Assembly (NCBI RefSeq): GCF_002901865.1
Contig: NZ_PPQF01000016.1
Location: forward strand, 1-64,000
Direction of reading: 5' to 3'
Origin: Staphylococcus agnetis
GTDB taxonomy: Bacteria; Bacillota; Bacilli; Staphylococcales; Staphylococcaceae
Length of the DNA stretch: 64,000 nucleotides
Positions 9,045-19,782 of the stretch are shown here, piece after piece. A model generated the notes under the pieces. It was given only the letters and a program-made list of their open reading frames with translations. It did not search any database and was not told where the DNA came from. Position 1 is the stretch's first letter, and every line of letters begins with the position of its first letter. The translations under genes were made by a program, and so were the position numbers.

Positions 9045-10853
9045 TTATGATTTGTAATTAAAATCAGGTATCGCATGCCAACGGTTTCTAAAATAATGTG
9101 CGATGGCTTTGGGTGCACGTTCACGTGTGAAAATCCCTTTTTTATTTCCTTTCACGCGAATAATCCCATTACTTGTTTCAAAATCAGCGAAGTTCCATAC
9201 TTGTTCACCAATGAAACAATCAAAAGTATCGATTACTTCATGATTGGCCTCATAATATTTCACTTGGTATTCTTCTGTAAATAATTGGTCATCTATCGCA
9301 TGAAATCCTGCTAAAGTATCTGCACCATATTCTGTAAACATCATTGGTTTTCCGGGTTGGCGTTTGGTCCAAGCTTCAAGTTCTTGACGCAACGCAACTT
9401 TAGCCGCTTCTAAATCACCCGTTTGCGTATACCACCCGTAATAGCGATTGAGACATAACACATCGACTAAATCTTGAACTTCACAGTTATGTGGTTGTGC
9501 CATTAATATCGTCACAATCGTTACAGGGCGCTTTTGCGGATCACATTCACGTGCTAACTGCACTAATGGTTCGAAGTATGCTTTAGCGCCTTTTGCATTG
9601 GATTCTGGCTCATTTGCAATCGACCACATGACCACACACGCATGGTTCTTATCACGTTGTATCAAATCACGAATGACCGCTTCATGTGCCGTCTGCGTTT
9701 TGATGTCTTTCCACGTATCAACTGGATCAGACACATCTCCCAATGCTGCAAAAAAGTTTAAATGGAGCCCTACAGCGGGCGTTTCATCAATAACAACAAT
9801 ACCTTGTTCATCCGCTAAACGCATCATTTCTTCAGAATATGGGTAATGCGATGTTCTAAATGAATTGGCACCGATCCATTTCATCAGTTCAATATCCATG
9901 ACATTGGCCACTTCATTCAAACCACGTCCATGATAATACGTATCTTCGTGCTTTCCAAAACCTTTAAAATAAAAGGGTTGATTGTTAATTAAAAACTGTC
10001 CCGCTTTCACTTCGACACTACGTACACCAAAGCGTTCGTAATAGACGTCTAAAAGTTCTCCATCGTGAAATAACTCTACTTTCAATTGATAAAGATATGC
10101 GTTTAAAGGTTGCCACAAATGCACATCATTGAGTGTCATTGTGCCTGAAAGCGTACTATGTTCAACACACGCACGTTCAGAAGCATCTAATATCGTCACC
10201 TTAACATTGTCAATATCGCTATATGCATTGCCGAGTTCAACTTCATAATGAACGGCTGCTTCAGTTTCATCTATCACCTCAGGAACAATGACAATATCTT
10301 TAATATATTGTTTAGGTGTGGAATAAATTTTAACCGGACGGTGCAGACCAGCATAGTTAAAGAAATCAAAGTTCGGTGTATTTATTTTTTTAAGCGTCCC
10401 ATCACTTTGTTTTTCTTCTGAATAATTGCCGACCGGTAATGTAGCATGCGTTAAAATATTGTTCACTTTAACAGTTAAACGGTGTGTGCCAACGGTGGCT
10501 TGTGTGCTAATGTCCGCTTCAAAAGGTAAAAATCCTCCTGTATGTTCGACGACTTTTTTACCATCTACATACACTTCCGCATAATGTGTCGCCGAGCCGA
10601 ATCTTAAAACGATGCGCTCATCTTTTAAATGTTTAGGAATGGTAAATGTGCGTTCATACCATACATCACCTACATGTTGACGTATCTCTTGAACGACACC
10701 CTGGTCATTGTACGAACCAGGAACCGCCATTACTTGAGTGGTATTTAGTGGTTCTGTGACATCAATCATACTATCGTGCGTTGCTAATTTAAACTTCCAA
10801 ATGCCTGATAAATCTAGGACGTGCCTTGTCTCTGTTATGATTGGATATAACAT
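9045..10853 (-). CDS. uidA: Beta-glucuronidase
   Basis: Glycoside hydrolase family 2 enzyme releasing D-glucuronate from beta-glucuronides. The 602 residues start [21 protein letters not shown], show the sugar-binding, immunoglobulin-like and TIM-barrel parts of GusA, and carry the acid/base motif ANEPE, the nucleophile motif TEYGAD and the carboxylate-recognising NxK motif (VKGNKKG) that distinguishes glucuronidases from beta-galactosidases. There is no signal peptide, so it acts in the cytoplasm on imported glucuronides. AGAGGAGG precedes the start. Last gene of the operon. Confidence 0.97.
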   Translation of the reverse strand: MLYPIITETRHVLDLSGIWKFKLATHDSMIDVTEPLNTTQVMAVPGSYNDQGVVQEIRQHVGDVWYERTFTIPKHLKDERIVLRFGSATHYAEVYVDGKKVVEHTGGFLPFEADISTQATVGTHRLTVKVNNILTHATLPVGNYSEEKQSDGTLKKINTPNFDFFNYAGLHRPVKIYSTPKQYIKDIVIVPEVIDETEAAVHYEVELGNAYSDIDNVKVTILDASERACVEHSTLSGTMTLNDVHLWQPLNAYLYQLKVELFHDGELLDVYYERFGVRSVEVKAGQFLINNQPFYFKGFGKHEDTYYHGRGLNEVANVMDIELMKWIGANSFRTSHYPYSEEMMRLADEQGIVVIDETPAVGLHLNFFAALGDVSDPVDTWKDIKTQTAHEAVIRDLIQRDKNHACVVMWSIANEPESNAKGAKAYFEPLVQLARECDPQKRPVTIVTILMAQPHNCEVQDLVDVLCLNRYYGWYTQTGDLEAAKVALRQELEAWTKRQPGKPMMFTEYGADTLAGFHAIDDQLFTEEYQVKYYEANHEVIDTFDCFIGEQVWNFADFETSNGIIRVKGNKKGIFTRERAPKAIAHYFRNRWHAIPDFNYKS

Positions 10854-10874
10854 TTTAACGCCTCCTCTTTAACG

Positions 10875-11714
10875 TTACACACCTGAATAAGCATTAAATC
10901 CACCATCTACAGGTAACACAACACCATTCACAAAACTTGATGCCGGCGCATACGCTAAAAAAAGTAACGCGCCAATGAGTTCATTCGGTTCACCAAACCG
11001 TTCCATCGGTGTCGCAGCTAATATTTTTTGAGAACGTTCTGTATAATTTCCGTCTTGATCTAATAGTAACGCTTCATTTTGTTGTGTAAGTAAAAACCCA
11101 GGCGCAATCGCATTGACACGAATATTTGTTTTTGAAAAGTATACGCTTAGCCATTCAGTAAAGTTACTAACCGCAGATTTCGCACCACTATATGCTGGAA
11201 TTTTTGTGAGCGGTTTAAATGCATTCATGGATGAAATATTGATGATTGTGGCTTCACTTTTACCAACCATATCTTGCGCGAACACTTGTGTCGGAATAAA
11301 TGTGCCTAAAAAGTTCAAATCAAAAACAAAACCGACATCTTTTTCGTTGAGATCAAAGAATGTTTTCGACCCATGTTGATTGGAATCATAACGCTCATCA
11401 TCCGTCGTGCCACCAGGTGCATTGCCACCAGCACCGTTAATTAGAATATCTACGCTGCCGAACGTCTCATGAATGGCTTGTCGTATAGCTTCCATATCTG
11501 CTTTTTGTGTGACATCGCCTAAAAATACTTTAACTATACCACCGCCTTCTTCAATCTCTTTCACCAAATCATCCGCAGTATTATTCAAACTCACAATCGC
11601 AACGCGTGCACCGCTTTTGGCTAAGGCACGCGACATTTCACTACCTATAACACCTGCGCCACCGGTAATCACGACTACTTTATCTTTCAAATCGACTTGA
11701 AGTGGTAATTGCAT
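10875..11714 (-). CDS. uxuB: SDR-type D-mannonate oxidoreductase (fructuronate reductase)
   Basis: Short-chain dehydrogenase of 279 residues. It has the cofactor motif TGGAGVIGSEM near residue 18, NGAGG near 93, and the catalytic Ser plus YSGAK tetrad element. It resembles the SDR-type UxuB (YjmF) of Bacillus, which reduces D-fructuronate to D-mannonate, rather than the long-chain UxuB of E. coli. Its place between uxuA and uidA in an otherwise complete glucuronate pathway supports this role; biochemical specificity cannot be read from the sequence alone. Confidence 0.88.
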   Translation of the reverse strand: MQLPLQVDLKDKVVVITGGAGVIGSEMSRALAKSGARVAIVSLNNTADDLVKEIEEGGGIVKVFLGDVTQKADMEAIRQAIHETFGSVDILINGAGGNAPGGTTDDERYDSNQHGSKTFFDLNEKDVGFVFDLNFLGTFIPTQVFAQDMVGKSEATIINISSMNAFKPLTKIPAYSGAKSAVSNFTEWLSVYFSKTNIRVNAIAPGFLLTQQNEALLLDQDGNYTERSQKILAATPMERFGEPNELIGALLFLAYAPASSFVNGVVLPVDGGFNAYSGV

Positions 11715-11726
11715 CCTTCACACCCC

Positions 11727-12773
11727 CTATTGATTATCTTTCGTAATTGCTTCATACAGACCATTTAAATACACAGCACCGAGCGCACGATCATATAAGC
11801 CATATCCCGGTTTACCAGTTTCTCCCCAAATCATTCTGCCATGGTCTGGACGTATTGGGCCCTCATAGCCAAAGCTATGCATTGCTTTTACAACTTCATA
11901 CATATCGATAGAACCAGCTTCTGATAAGTGTGCAGACTCTTGGAATGATTTGTCACCAACTAATTTGACGTTTCTGGCATGGACAAAGTTCACACGATCT
12001 TTTTCACCAAAATACCTTAATATATCAACAAAATCATTGTATTTATCTGCACCGAGTGAACCTGAGCATAACGTTAATCCATTCGATTTAGAATCATAAA
12101 TGTTAATAAAACGCTCTAAATTCTCTTTATTCGTGATAATGCGCGGTAAGCCAAAAATGTTCCAAGGCGGATCATCCGGGTGAATCGCCATTAACATGTT
12201 TTCTTCTTCAGCAACGGGCATGATTTTTTGAATAAAATACGTCAAATTGTCCCATAACGTTTCTTCATCAACAGAAGCATAATCATGAAACAATGATGCC
12301 AAATCTTCTTTCGTATAGCTCGAATCCCATCCTGGTAGCGACAACTCACCACTCAATGGATTCATTTTTTCAACATCATTTTCATCATAAATGAGTGCTG
12401 TTGACCCATCTTCTAGAACATAATCTAATTGTGAACGTGTCCAATCAAACACAGGCATAAAATTATAACAAACCGTATGAATACCACATTGACTTAAATG
12501 TCTTAAAGTCTCACAGTAATTTTCAATATAAGTGTCACGTGAAGGTTTACCTAGTTTAATATCTTCGTGAACTGGTACGCTTTCAATTACAGATAATTCA
12601 AGCCCTGCCTGTTCAACGGTTGTTTTTAATGCTTTAATTTTTTCTAATGGCCATACCTCACCTACAGGCACATCATATATCGCACTTACAATTCCTTTCA
12701 TACCAGGAATTTGTTTAATATATTCGAGTGAAATCGGGTCATCTTTCCCGTACCATCGAAATGTCATTTTCAT
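11727..12773 (-). CDS. uxuA: Mannonate dehydratase
   Basis: Converts D-mannonate to 2-keto-3-deoxygluconate; metal-dependent TIM-barrel enzyme of the xylose-isomerase-like superfamily. The 348 residues start MKMTFRWYG and hold [25 protein letters not shown] and [10 protein letters not shown], all typical of UxuA. Start ATG 12773 lies inside the end of uxaC, giving a 35-bp overlap; the ribosome site AGGGGGAG sits within uxaC, so translation is likely coupled. Confidence 0.96.
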   Translation of the reverse strand: MKMTFRWYGKDDPISLEYIKQIPGMKGIVSAIYDVPVGEVWPLEKIKALKTTVEQAGLELSVIESVPVHEDIKLGKPSRDTYIENYCETLRHLSQCGIHTVCYNFMPVFDWTRSQLDYVLEDGSTALIYDENDVEKMNPLSGELSLPGWDSSYTKEDLASLFHDYASVDEETLWDNLTYFIQKIMPVAEEENMLMAIHPDDPPWNIFGLPRIITNKENLERFINIYDSKSNGLTLCSGSLGADKYNDFVDILRYFGEKDRVNFVHARNVKLVGDKSFQESAHLSEAGSIDMYEVVKAMHSFGYEGPIRPDHGRMIWGETGKPGYGLYDRALGAVYLNGLYEAITKDNQ

Positions 12774-14187
12774 CGTCCGTCACTCCCCCTAAATTAAAAT
12801 AATGATAGGCATTGTCATAACATATATTTTCAATCATGCGTTTTAATAACGCGTTATCATTCGGAATTTCACCGTTTTCAACTAATTCTCCAATAAAATT
12901 ACATAAAATACGTCTAAAATAATCATGACGTGAATAGGAAATAAAACTTCGTGAATCTGTCAACATACCGACAAAATGCATGAGTAGCCCTTGATCAGCG
13001 AGTGAAGTCATTTGGTTCAACATGCCGCGTTTTGTATCATTAAACCACCATCCCGCACCATGTTGAATTTTACTTTTTATCCCTGGTTCTGTTTGAAAGT
13101 TTGCGATAGTAGCGCCAACAATATCGTTATAAACCGGGTTTAAATTATAAAGAATCGTTTTCGGTAAATGATTGTCCGCTTCCATCATATTGAGCGTCGC
13201 ATTTAAATGAGCTGCTAAATTTTCTTGATCTCTTATTGAATCAAAACCCGCATCTGGTCCTATTTTTGAAAATGCACGCGTATTATTATTACGGATGGCG
13301 CCAAAATGAATTTGCATCACCCATTTTTTTTCACTATACGCTTTACTCAATTCACGCAAGATAAAGGTTTGAAATTGGAAATATTCTTTTTCAGAAATAG
13401 GTTCTTGTTCTAACGCTTTTTCAAAGATTGTATTAATCTCAACCGCATCAAACGCTTCAAAACGAATTTCTTCTAAACCATGATCCGCTAAACGGCCACC
13501 TTTTTGATGAAAATAATCAATACGTTGTTTTAAAGCCTTTACGAAGTCCCCACTATCTACGATGGGATGCGTTTGGCTTTCTAATTTTTTCACAAAATCA
13601 ATAAATTGCGATGTGCCCACTTTAAACGCCTCATCAGGACGAAATGCTGAGAGTACAGCTGTTTTAAATCCATCTTGTGCACGAATGGCATCATGATACT
13701 CAAGAGTATCTGTCGGATTATCAGTCGTACAAATCAGTGCCACATTGGAATCAGAAATGAGCGATTGTGTTGTCACATGATGTGATTTTAAATAGGCGTT
13801 TGCACGGTCATATATGTCTTCTGCATTGGTTGAACTTAAGCGGTCGTCAATATCAAAATACATTTTCAACTCTAGATGAGACCAATGATAAAGTGGATTG
13901 CCCACAGCGTTGTCTAACGTTTCCGCCCATTTTTTAAATTTTTCTTTAGGTTCTGCCGCACCAGTGATATAGTATTCATCAATGCCTTGTGCACGCATTG
14001 CGCGCCATTTATAATGATCACCGCCTAACCAAAGGTCTGTGATGTTATCAAAATGTGTATTCTCGCTAATCATTTTAGGATCTAAATGACAATGATAGTC
14101 ATATATCGGCATAGTTTGGGCATAAGTGTGATATAAATGACGTGCCGTTTCATTGGTGAGCATAAAATTTTTATGAATAAAAGTCAT
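12739..14187 (-). CDS. uxaC: Glucuronate isomerase
   Basis: Isomerises D-glucuronate to D-fructuronate (and galacturonate to tagaturonate). The 482 residues are close to the usual 465-475. The metal-site motif YDYHCHLDP near residue 29, [25 protein letters not shown] and [16 protein letters not shown] segments identify the family. AAGGAGGATGACTC precedes the start. It is the first committed step after hydrolysis by UidA. Confidence 0.97.
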   Translation of the reverse strand: MTFIHKNFMLTNETARHLYHTYAQTMPIYDYHCHLDPKMISENTHFDNITDLWLGGDHYKWRAMRAQGIDEYYITGAAEPKEKFKKWAETLDNAVGNPLYHWSHLELKMYFDIDDRLSSTNAEDIYDRANAYLKSHHVTTQSLISDSNVALICTTDNPTDTLEYHDAIRAQDGFKTAVLSAFRPDEAFKVGTSQFIDFVKKLESQTHPIVDSGDFVKALKQRIDYFHQKGGRLADHGLEEIRFEAFDAVEINTIFEKALEQEPISEKEYFQFQTFILRELSKAYSEKKWVMQIHFGAIRNNNTRAFSKIGPDAGFDSIRDQENLAAHLNATLNMMEADNHLPKTILYNLNPVYNDIVGATIANFQTEPGIKSKIQHGAGWWFNDTKRGMLNQMTSLADQGLLMHFVGMLTDSRSFISYSRHDYFRRILCNFIGELVENGEIPNDNALLKRMIENICYDNAYHYFNLGGVTDDENDISMVRER

Positions 14188-14199
14188 GAGTCATCCTCC

Positions 14200-15603
14200 T
14201 TAAACTTCTTCTCTTAACGTAAGTTCCTTAACGATTTGTTTATGTTTTCTATCAGTAAGTGGATAGAAGAATAAAAAGATTAATAATGCGATTAAACTTG
14301 CTCCTGCAGGAATGACAAAAAATAGAAATCTCAATCCATGTAACGTTTCTGCAGCTTGTTGTACATTTGGTTGGTAGCCAATCACCGTTAACGCAACACC
14401 AGGAACAAAACCTGCCAATGCTTGCGATACTTTTCGCGTAAAACTATAGCTTGAATAAATGATACCTTCCGAGCGAATACCAGATTTCCATTGACCGTAT
14501 TCGACAACGTCAGCAATAAACGCCCATGTCACAGTATTTGGAATGACTAAAAAGAATGAAGAAATGGTGCTAACGATTAAAAATGATACGAGTTGTTCTC
14601 CAAAGAAGGCGTAGTTTAAAAATTCAAAAATAATAAAACCGCCAACACCGATTAAAGCAGTCGCTTTCTTGCCAAACTTTTTACTTAGAATCGTTGTTAA
14701 GTAAAGTGCTGGGAACAATACTGCAAAGTTTAATGTGCTCACTAACCCCACAAGATTTGGATAACCCATCACATATTCAAAGTAATAAAGTTGCACAGAT
14801 TGTTTTAAAAATAGTGCCATAATCGTGAGTAGAGTATAAATTGCTAATACAGCGAATGCTTCATTTTTTAACAGTCCTAAGAACGCTTTTTTATTTGTCC
14901 CTTTCACTTCTTCTCTTTGAACAACATAACGCTCTTTTACTCCTTTATAACAAATGAGATGCAACACGACGCCAATCACTGAAAGTACAGCTACAACTAT
15001 TGGATAACCTACTGTATGATTCGAAAAGCGATCGACCATTGGAATAACGACAATCCCTGCGAAGAAAAGCGCACCTTGAGAGCCCATATTACGAAAAACC
15101 GAGAGCTGAGTACGGTCTTCAGAATTCAAAGACATTGAAGCTGAAAGTGACCCATAAGGAATATTAACAACTGAATAAGCCATATTAAATAACATATAGG
15201 TCGCAAATGCCCAAACTACTTTTCCAGTGTAGGATAAATCAGGAGAAATAAACGACAGTACAGTAAGCAACGCCAACGGAACCGTTCCGTATAAAATAAA
15301 TGGTCTAAATTTACCTTTAGGTCCAATGTTACGTCGTGAATCTACAATAGTGCCAACACCTGTATCTACAAATGCATCAAATATTTTTGCGACTAAAAAT
15401 ACTAATCCTCCGTAAAATGCTGAAATACCTAAAATGTCAGTGTAAAATTTCAAAAGATAAATCATACCCATGTCAAACATGAGGCCATTTCCTAAATCGC
15501 CAAAACCGTAGGCCAATTTTTCTTTAAATTTCAAAATGGGAGCATCTATTTTTTGAAACTTTTTTAATTTTTTTTGGTCATTTAATGTGATTTGCGATGT
15601 CAT
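14200..15603 (-). CDS. GPH-family glucuronide:cation symporter
   Basis: Twelve-helix carrier of the glycoside-pentoside-hexuronide family (UidB/GusB/YjmB group). Residues about 27-60 contain EKLAYGFGDLGNGLMFDM, the signature entry to helix 1; loop 2-3 holds the family aspartate and arginine pattern (DAFVDTGVGTIVDSRRN). At 467 residues it is of normal size. Being in an operon with an intracellular beta-glucuronidase, it most likely imports intact glucuronides and perhaps free hexuronates. Substrate choice between the two is inference. Confidence 0.9.
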   Translation of the reverse strand: MTSQITLNDQKKLKKFQKIDAPILKFKEKLAYGFGDLGNGLMFDMGMIYLLKFYTDILGISAFYGGLVFLVAKIFDAFVDTGVGTIVDSRRNIGPKGKFRPFILYGTVPLALLTVLSFISPDLSYTGKVVWAFATYMLFNMAYSVVNIPYGSLSASMSLNSEDRTQLSVFRNMGSQGALFFAGIVVIPMVDRFSNHTVGYPIVVAVLSVIGVVLHLICYKGVKERYVVQREEVKGTNKKAFLGLLKNEAFAVLAIYTLLTIMALFLKQSVQLYYFEYVMGYPNLVGLVSTLNFAVLFPALYLTTILSKKFGKKATALIGVGGFIIFEFLNYAFFGEQLVSFLIVSTISSFFLVIPNTVTWAFIADVVEYGQWKSGIRSEGIIYSSYSFTRKVSQALAGFVPGVALTVIGYQPNVQQAAETLHGLRFLFFVIPAGASLIALLIFLFFYPLTDRKHKQIVKELTLREEV

Positions 15604-15618
15604 AGTCTCGCCTTCTTT

Positions 15619-16632
15619 CTAACGATTTATATCACTGCCGTTGAACTGCATTGATTGAACTTCATCTAAAGCGGCATAACAATAGTCACCGTGTATCGTA
15701 TGTTTGTAGCACATATTTTTTAACCCAAAATCGACTGTTTCTTGAAGCGACCATTGTTGTATCAAACCATACAAAACCCCCACACTAAAGGCGTCTCCCG
15801 AACCGACACGCTCTAAGATGTCAACATCGACACAGGGTGATTTAACTATCTCATGTGTGGTAGAAATAAAACTTTGTAAGCGGTTTCTTTTATGGTTAAA
15901 AATTTTTCGTTGTGTAAATGCGATATAGCGAAGATCATAAAGCTCATGGATTTCTTTTAATATTGGACGTAGGTCATCAAGTGATGGATTGCGTGACAAC
16001 GTATCTTTTTTGTCTTCACCTGTAGCAATATCTATTAAATTGAGTGGCTCATAGCCAAAAATGATATCAACATTTGGCAAAAGTTCTGACATTTTATCAC
16101 GCGCTGTTTGAAAGTCCCACAATTGAGCGCGATAATTTAAATCACAACTGATTGTCATCCCTTGTTGTTTCGCTATGCGCGTAATCTTCTTCATTAATTT
16201 GAATAAAGTGTCATTGAGTGCAGGTGTGATTCCTGTGAAATGAAACCAATCATAGTCGTGCAACATCTGTTCTATGTGTGTATCTTCTAATGTCATCTGA
16301 TTAAAAACACTATGTTCTCGGTCATATATAATGTTTGGCGCACGTTGACCAAAACCTTCTTCTACAAAATAAAGTCCCAAGCGCCCTTCTTTTTGAAAAA
16401 CGTTTTTTGTATTTACGTTATATCGATGTAACGTTTGAATGATTGTATCTCCTAATGCATTTTTGGGTATCCCAGTAATCATAGCTGTAGGAACACCAAA
16501 ACCAGATAATCCTATAGCAACGTTCATTTCAGCACCGCCATAGTGACAGGCTAATGAAGAACATGCTTGAAAACGTTGGTGCTGCGTAGTGGATAAGCGC
16601 ATTAAAACTTCACCTAATGTAATCACAGACAT
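15619..16632 (-). CDS. kdgK: 2-dehydro-3-deoxygluconokinase
   Basis: PfkB-family sugar kinase that phosphorylates KDG to KDPG. The 337 residues open with ITLGEVLMRLS, include YGGAEMNVAIGLSGFG, and end with the PfkB signature VDILERVGSGDAFSVG containing the catalytic aspartate. AGGGTG lies just upstream of the ATG. It follows the aldolase gene by 4 bp. Confidence 0.94.
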   Translation of the reverse strand: MSVITLGEVLMRLSTTQHQRFQACSSLACHYGGAEMNVAIGLSGFGVPTAMITGIPKNALGDTIIQTLHRYNVNTKNVFQKEGRLGLYFVEEGFGQRAPNIIYDREHSVFNQMTLEDTHIEQMLHDYDWFHFTGITPALNDTLFKLMKKITRIAKQQGMTISCDLNYRAQLWDFQTARDKMSELLPNVDIIFGYEPLNLIDIATGEDKKDTLSRNPSLDDLRPILKEIHELYDLRYIAFTQRKIFNHKRNRLQSFISTTHEIVKSPCVDVDILERVGSGDAFSVGVLYGLIQQWSLQETVDFGLKNMCYKHTIHGDYCYAALDEVQSMQFNGSDINR

Positions 16633-16636
16633 CGTA

Positions 16637-17278
16637 TCACCCTACAATTTCGCGATATTTTTTGACAAATTGTTCTGTATTGGAAGCTATAATTTCATCA
16701 TGACTTGATTGAGCACCTTTCGTTAATGCACTTCCAATACCTACTGCAAATGCGCCTTTTTCAATCCATTCATGTAAATTGTTTAATGCTACGCCACCTG
16801 ATGGCATCATCTCTATGTGCGGAATCGGTCCGTGCACATTTTTTATAAAGTTTGCACCTAATATATCACCAGGAAATAACTTTACTACGTCAACACCATA
16901 CGTTAATGCTTCTGTGATTTCTGTAACGGAGCCACATCCTGGCAAATAAGGAATACTGTATAAGTTGCACATTTTTGCGATGTCTTTATCAAAATGCGGA
17001 CTCACGATATATTCCGCGCCATTTAATATAGCTAAACGCGCTGTCATCGGATCGAGCACTGTCCCAGCGCCGACAACAATGTCGTCCTCACTAAATAAAC
17101 GCTTTACTTCTGCGATAACATCATGTGCTTCAGGTGTCGTGAATGTGATTTCAATGTTGCGTATCCCACCATCTATAATGTGCGTCGTAGTGTGAAGTGC
17201 GCCCTCTTTAGATTCACCTCGCACAACTGCTACAAGATAGTGATGATGCATGCGTTCCAATATGCGATATTTTTTCAT
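16637..17278 (-). CDS. kdgA: KDPG/KHG aldolase
   Basis: Class I aldolase splitting 2-keto-3-deoxy-6-phosphogluconate to pyruvate and glyceraldehyde-3-phosphate, the last step of the pathway. The protein has VAVVRG, EITFTTP, GAGTVLDP and the Schiff-base lysine in VKLFPGD, as in Eda/KdgA. The true start is ATG 17278 (MKKYRILERM, 213 residues) because AGGAGGG lies directly upstream. The upstream in-frame extension to 17320 overlaps the ribosome site and the -10 box. First gene of the operon. Confidence 0.94.
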   Translation of the reverse strand: MKKYRILERMHHHYLVAVVRGESKEGALHTTTHIIDGGIRNIEITFTTPEAHDVIAEVKRLFSEDDIVVGAGTVLDPMTARLAILNGAEYIVSPHFDKDIAKMCNLYSIPYLPGCGSVTEITEALTYGVDVVKLFPGDILGANFIKNVHGPIPHIEMMPSGGVALNNLHEWIEKGAFAVGIGSALTKGAQSSHDEIIASNTEQFVKKYREIVG

Positions 17279-17318
17279 TTTCTCCCTCCTAAACATTCCG
17301 CTTTTCCAACTCACTTTC

Positions 17319-17346
17319 ATTATATTTTTGATTGTTGGACAGTCAA
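17319..17346 (-). promoter_or_regulatory. Promoter and candidate operator of the glucuronide operon
   Basis: On the minus strand TTGACT (17346-17341) and TATAAT (17324-17319) are 16 bases apart, a strong sigma-A promoter. A 19-base imperfect palindrome TTGATTGT-TGG-ACAGTCAA (17328-17346) covers the -35 box and spacer, which suits a repressor. Its TTGT-NNN-ACA core is like operators of FadR-type GntR regulators such as UxuR. No GntR gene is present in the window; the nearest regulator is the AraC gene at 17649. Confidence 0.75.
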
Positions 17347-17648
17347 TTTCACATCCATAAATCCAGCTTGTCTTTTAATTTTTCAAAACAAAAAAACGTT
17401 TCCCTTCAAAGCCTGTAAGCCTTGATATGAAAACGTTTTGTATATCTGATTACATTACTATATCTTTTATCTCAATTTTCTGATAGTTCGTAATTTGCTT
17501 TGGAATTTCAGCCTTTAATCCTTTATATTTTTATCAAATTTTTGTCATTATATTTAAAATATTGAGGTATATCCGCAAAAAAATACACAAATTGAAAATT
17601 TTTTTATTTTTTGCCCTTATTTTTTCAGCCACACATGATAGTTTTAAA
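17347..17648. other. Intergenic region with araC terminator and cre-like site
   Basis: No gene seen. A stem AAAACGTTT / AAACGTTTT (17393-17401 and 17431-17439), with a T run on the minus-strand side, could end the araC transcript. The right arm forms TGAAAACGTTTTGT (17428-17441), which matches the CcpA cre consensus at 12 of 14 positions, so the same element might mediate catabolite control. The remainder is AT-rich. Confidence 0.5.
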
Positions 17649-18881
17649 TCAACGAAGAAAGCGTTTACTTTTTTCGTTATAAGTTTGCTTATATTGAATC
17701 GGTGTACATCCGTACACCTTTTTAAAACAGTGGCTAAAGTAACTTTGCCGTTTGAAACCTACATATTGGGCCACATGCTCAATTGGCATCTCTGTAGTTT
17801 CAAGTAAGTCACATGCTTTTTTAAGTCTCAGTTCCATAATATATTGAGGGATCGTTTTCCCGATTTCTTGGCTAAATGTGCGAGAAAGATAGGTCGGGGA
17901 TAATTTAACGCTTTTAGCCAACTCACTCAAAGTCAAAGTTTGATCTAAATACATCTCAATATATTGAATAACTTTGTTGATTTTTGGACTGTGCTTCAAT
18001 GCATTTACTTTGAGCGCTGTTTCAGCATACTCACGAATCATATCATGCGTTACGATTTCGAGTATCTCAATATTTTCTGCTTCATCAATTAAAGCCGCAT
18101 ACTTTGCAGACAAGACATCAATTGTAAGCAAATTCACTCGGGCTTTTTCAATCGTTTTACGACATAACGTATTTTGTAAATACGCACGATATTTTAAATT
18201 CAGTAAATCATCTTTTAAACGTTTCAACCCTGATACAAATAAATTCATTTGCGTATGAAGTGCTAACGCTTCATCAATATTCCCATTTTGAATTGCTGCT
18301 AACATTTTATTTTCTAGCTCATACCTAGCTTTAATGTCCGTCATCATATAATGATGCTGTAATTTTTGTTCAGCATAACTCACAGATTCTGGATGAAAAT
18401 TAAAATCAATATGCACCACCGGATAATGGGAAAACTTATTTTTTAAAAACCGAACCGCTAAATGTGCCATTTTTAACGCATCATTATAGTGACATACGGG
18501 AACCTTTATCAAGTACTGCTTAAGTGTAGTTAAATTAGAAATGGAAATATTCGCATTCAATAACATCTCATGACACATTCGTTCATTAGGTCTTTTTTCT
18601 AAAAACGGACCAATAATCACGATTTGATTGTATTTTTTATACTTGAACAACACATATTGAACGCCAAATAGATTCTTATAATGATAAATTTTACGACTTT
18701 CTAATTGCGATATGAAACGTTGAAAATCGATTTTAAACTGTTTACGTTTCACATTAGTGAAAGGTGATTTAAAAATATGGCTCATTTGTTTATAATCCGT
18801 TAATTCAAACACGTTCATGTCTAATTTTAATAAATCCAATGCATGTGCTTTTACAATTTCTAACGTTTTTACATCAATCAT
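17649..18881 (-). CDS. AraC-family transcriptional regulator
   Basis: Regulator of 410 residues. The C-terminal about 100 residues hold two helix-turn-helix motifs (LTLSELAKSVKLSPTYLSRT and IEHVAQYVGFKRQSYFSHCF) followed by the family closing PIQYKQ. The N-terminal 290 residues are an unrecognised sensor domain without membrane segments. Ribosome site GAGGTGA precedes ATG 18881. It is divergent from a HAD phosphatase and a GH3 glycosidase, with only 53 bp between start codons, so it most probably controls those genes, and may also act on the glucuronide operon downstream. The inducer is unknown. Confidence 0.88.
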   Translation of the reverse strand: MIDVKTLEIVKAHALDLLKLDMNVFELTDYKQMSHIFKSPFTNVKRKQFKIDFQRFISQLESRKIYHYKNLFGVQYVLFKYKKYNQIVIIGPFLEKRPNERMCHEMLLNANISISNLTTLKQYLIKVPVCHYNDALKMAHLAVRFLKNKFSHYPVVHIDFNFHPESVSYAEQKLQHHYMMTDIKARYELENKMLAAIQNGNIDEALALHTQMNLFVSGLKRLKDDLLNLKYRAYLQNTLCRKTIEKARVNLLTIDVLSAKYAALIDEAENIEILEIVTHDMIREYAETALKVNALKHSPKINKVIQYIEMYLDQTLTLSELAKSVKLSPTYLSRTFSQEIGKTIPQYIMELRLKKACDLLETTEMPIEHVAQYVGFKRQSYFSHCFKKVYGCTPIQYKQTYNEKSKRFLR

Positions 18882-18934
18882 TAGGTGTCACCTCACCTAT
18901 ATTATAGCAATTTTATTTGAAAGGAATGGAGATT

Positions 18935-19780
18935 ATGACATCCGCATTAAGTCAATATACCCCTTCACATACACACCTCATCTGTATTGATTCAGATGGC
19001 TGTGGTATGGATACTATGACAATCAAGCATGAGCGTGCGTTCGGGCCTGCGATACTAGACATTTGGGAGTTAGATGCCCATCGTGATCACATTCTAAAAA
19101 GATGGAACACGTTTAATCTTTACGAAATCACACGAGGTATTAACCGTTTTAAAGGATTAGAAAAAATGTTAACTGAGCTTCACACCCAAGGTATTACTGT
19201 AGAAGATTATGAGGATATTAAACAATGGGTCGATCATACTTCCGTATTTTCAAACCCTCAACTAGAGAAGGATATACTACATAACCCTGAGAAAACAGGA
19301 CTTAAACGTGCGTTAGCGTGGTCCTTACGCGTGAATGAGAAAATTAAGCAACTTCCTAGTGTTGGACCATTTTCCCATGTCAAAGCCTCTTTAGAAAAAG
19401 TCAGTCAGGTCGCTGATGTGGTCATTGTGTCATCTGCCAATCAGTCTGCCGTTGAAAATGAGTGGCAACATCATGGCCTTATGCCTTATATTTCAGGACT
19501 GTTCGCCCAAGAAGCTGGAACAAAAGAACATTGTATCAGTAAACTTAAAGCCCACTATCAACCTGAACATATGATCATGATTGGAGATGCTGAAGGCGAT
19601 TTAAAAGCAGCACAAACCAATAATATCTTTTTTTATCCAATACTTGCCCATCATGAAAATGCATCTTGGAAAAAATTTTATGATGTGTATAGTGATTTAT
19701 TTATTTCCAATACGTTCGATCAAACAGTTCAAAACGAATTAATTCAAACGTTTTATCAAAACTTTGAAGGAGCGAAATAA
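18935..19780 (+). CDS. HAD-family hydrolase
   Basis: Haloacid-dehalogenase superfamily phosphatase of about 281 residues. Motif I is IDSDGCGMD near residue 20, motif II is VIVSSANQS near 165 and motif IV is MIGDAEGDLKAA near 220; a helical cap lies between motifs I and II. The substrate is not recognisable, but being in an operon with a GH3 glycosidase suggests a sugar phosphate. ATG 18935 is chosen over upstream in-frame starts because AAGGA at 18921-18925 gives a nine-base spacing. The next gene begins 2 bp after its stop. Confidence 0.8.
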   Translation: MTSALSQYTPSHTHLICIDSDGCGMDTMTIKHERAFGPAILDIWELDAHRDHILKRWNTFNLYEITRGINRFKGLEKMLTELHTQGITVEDYEDIKQWVDHTSVFSNPQLEKDILHNPEKTGLKRALAWSLRVNEKIKQLPSVGPFSHVKASLEKVSQVADVVIVSSANQSAVENEWQHHGLMPYISGLFAQEAGTKEHCISKLKAHYQPEHMIMIGDAEGDLKAAQTNNIFFYPILAHHENASWKKFYDVYSDLFISNTFDQTVQNELIQTFYQNFEGAK

Positions 19781-19782
19781 AC

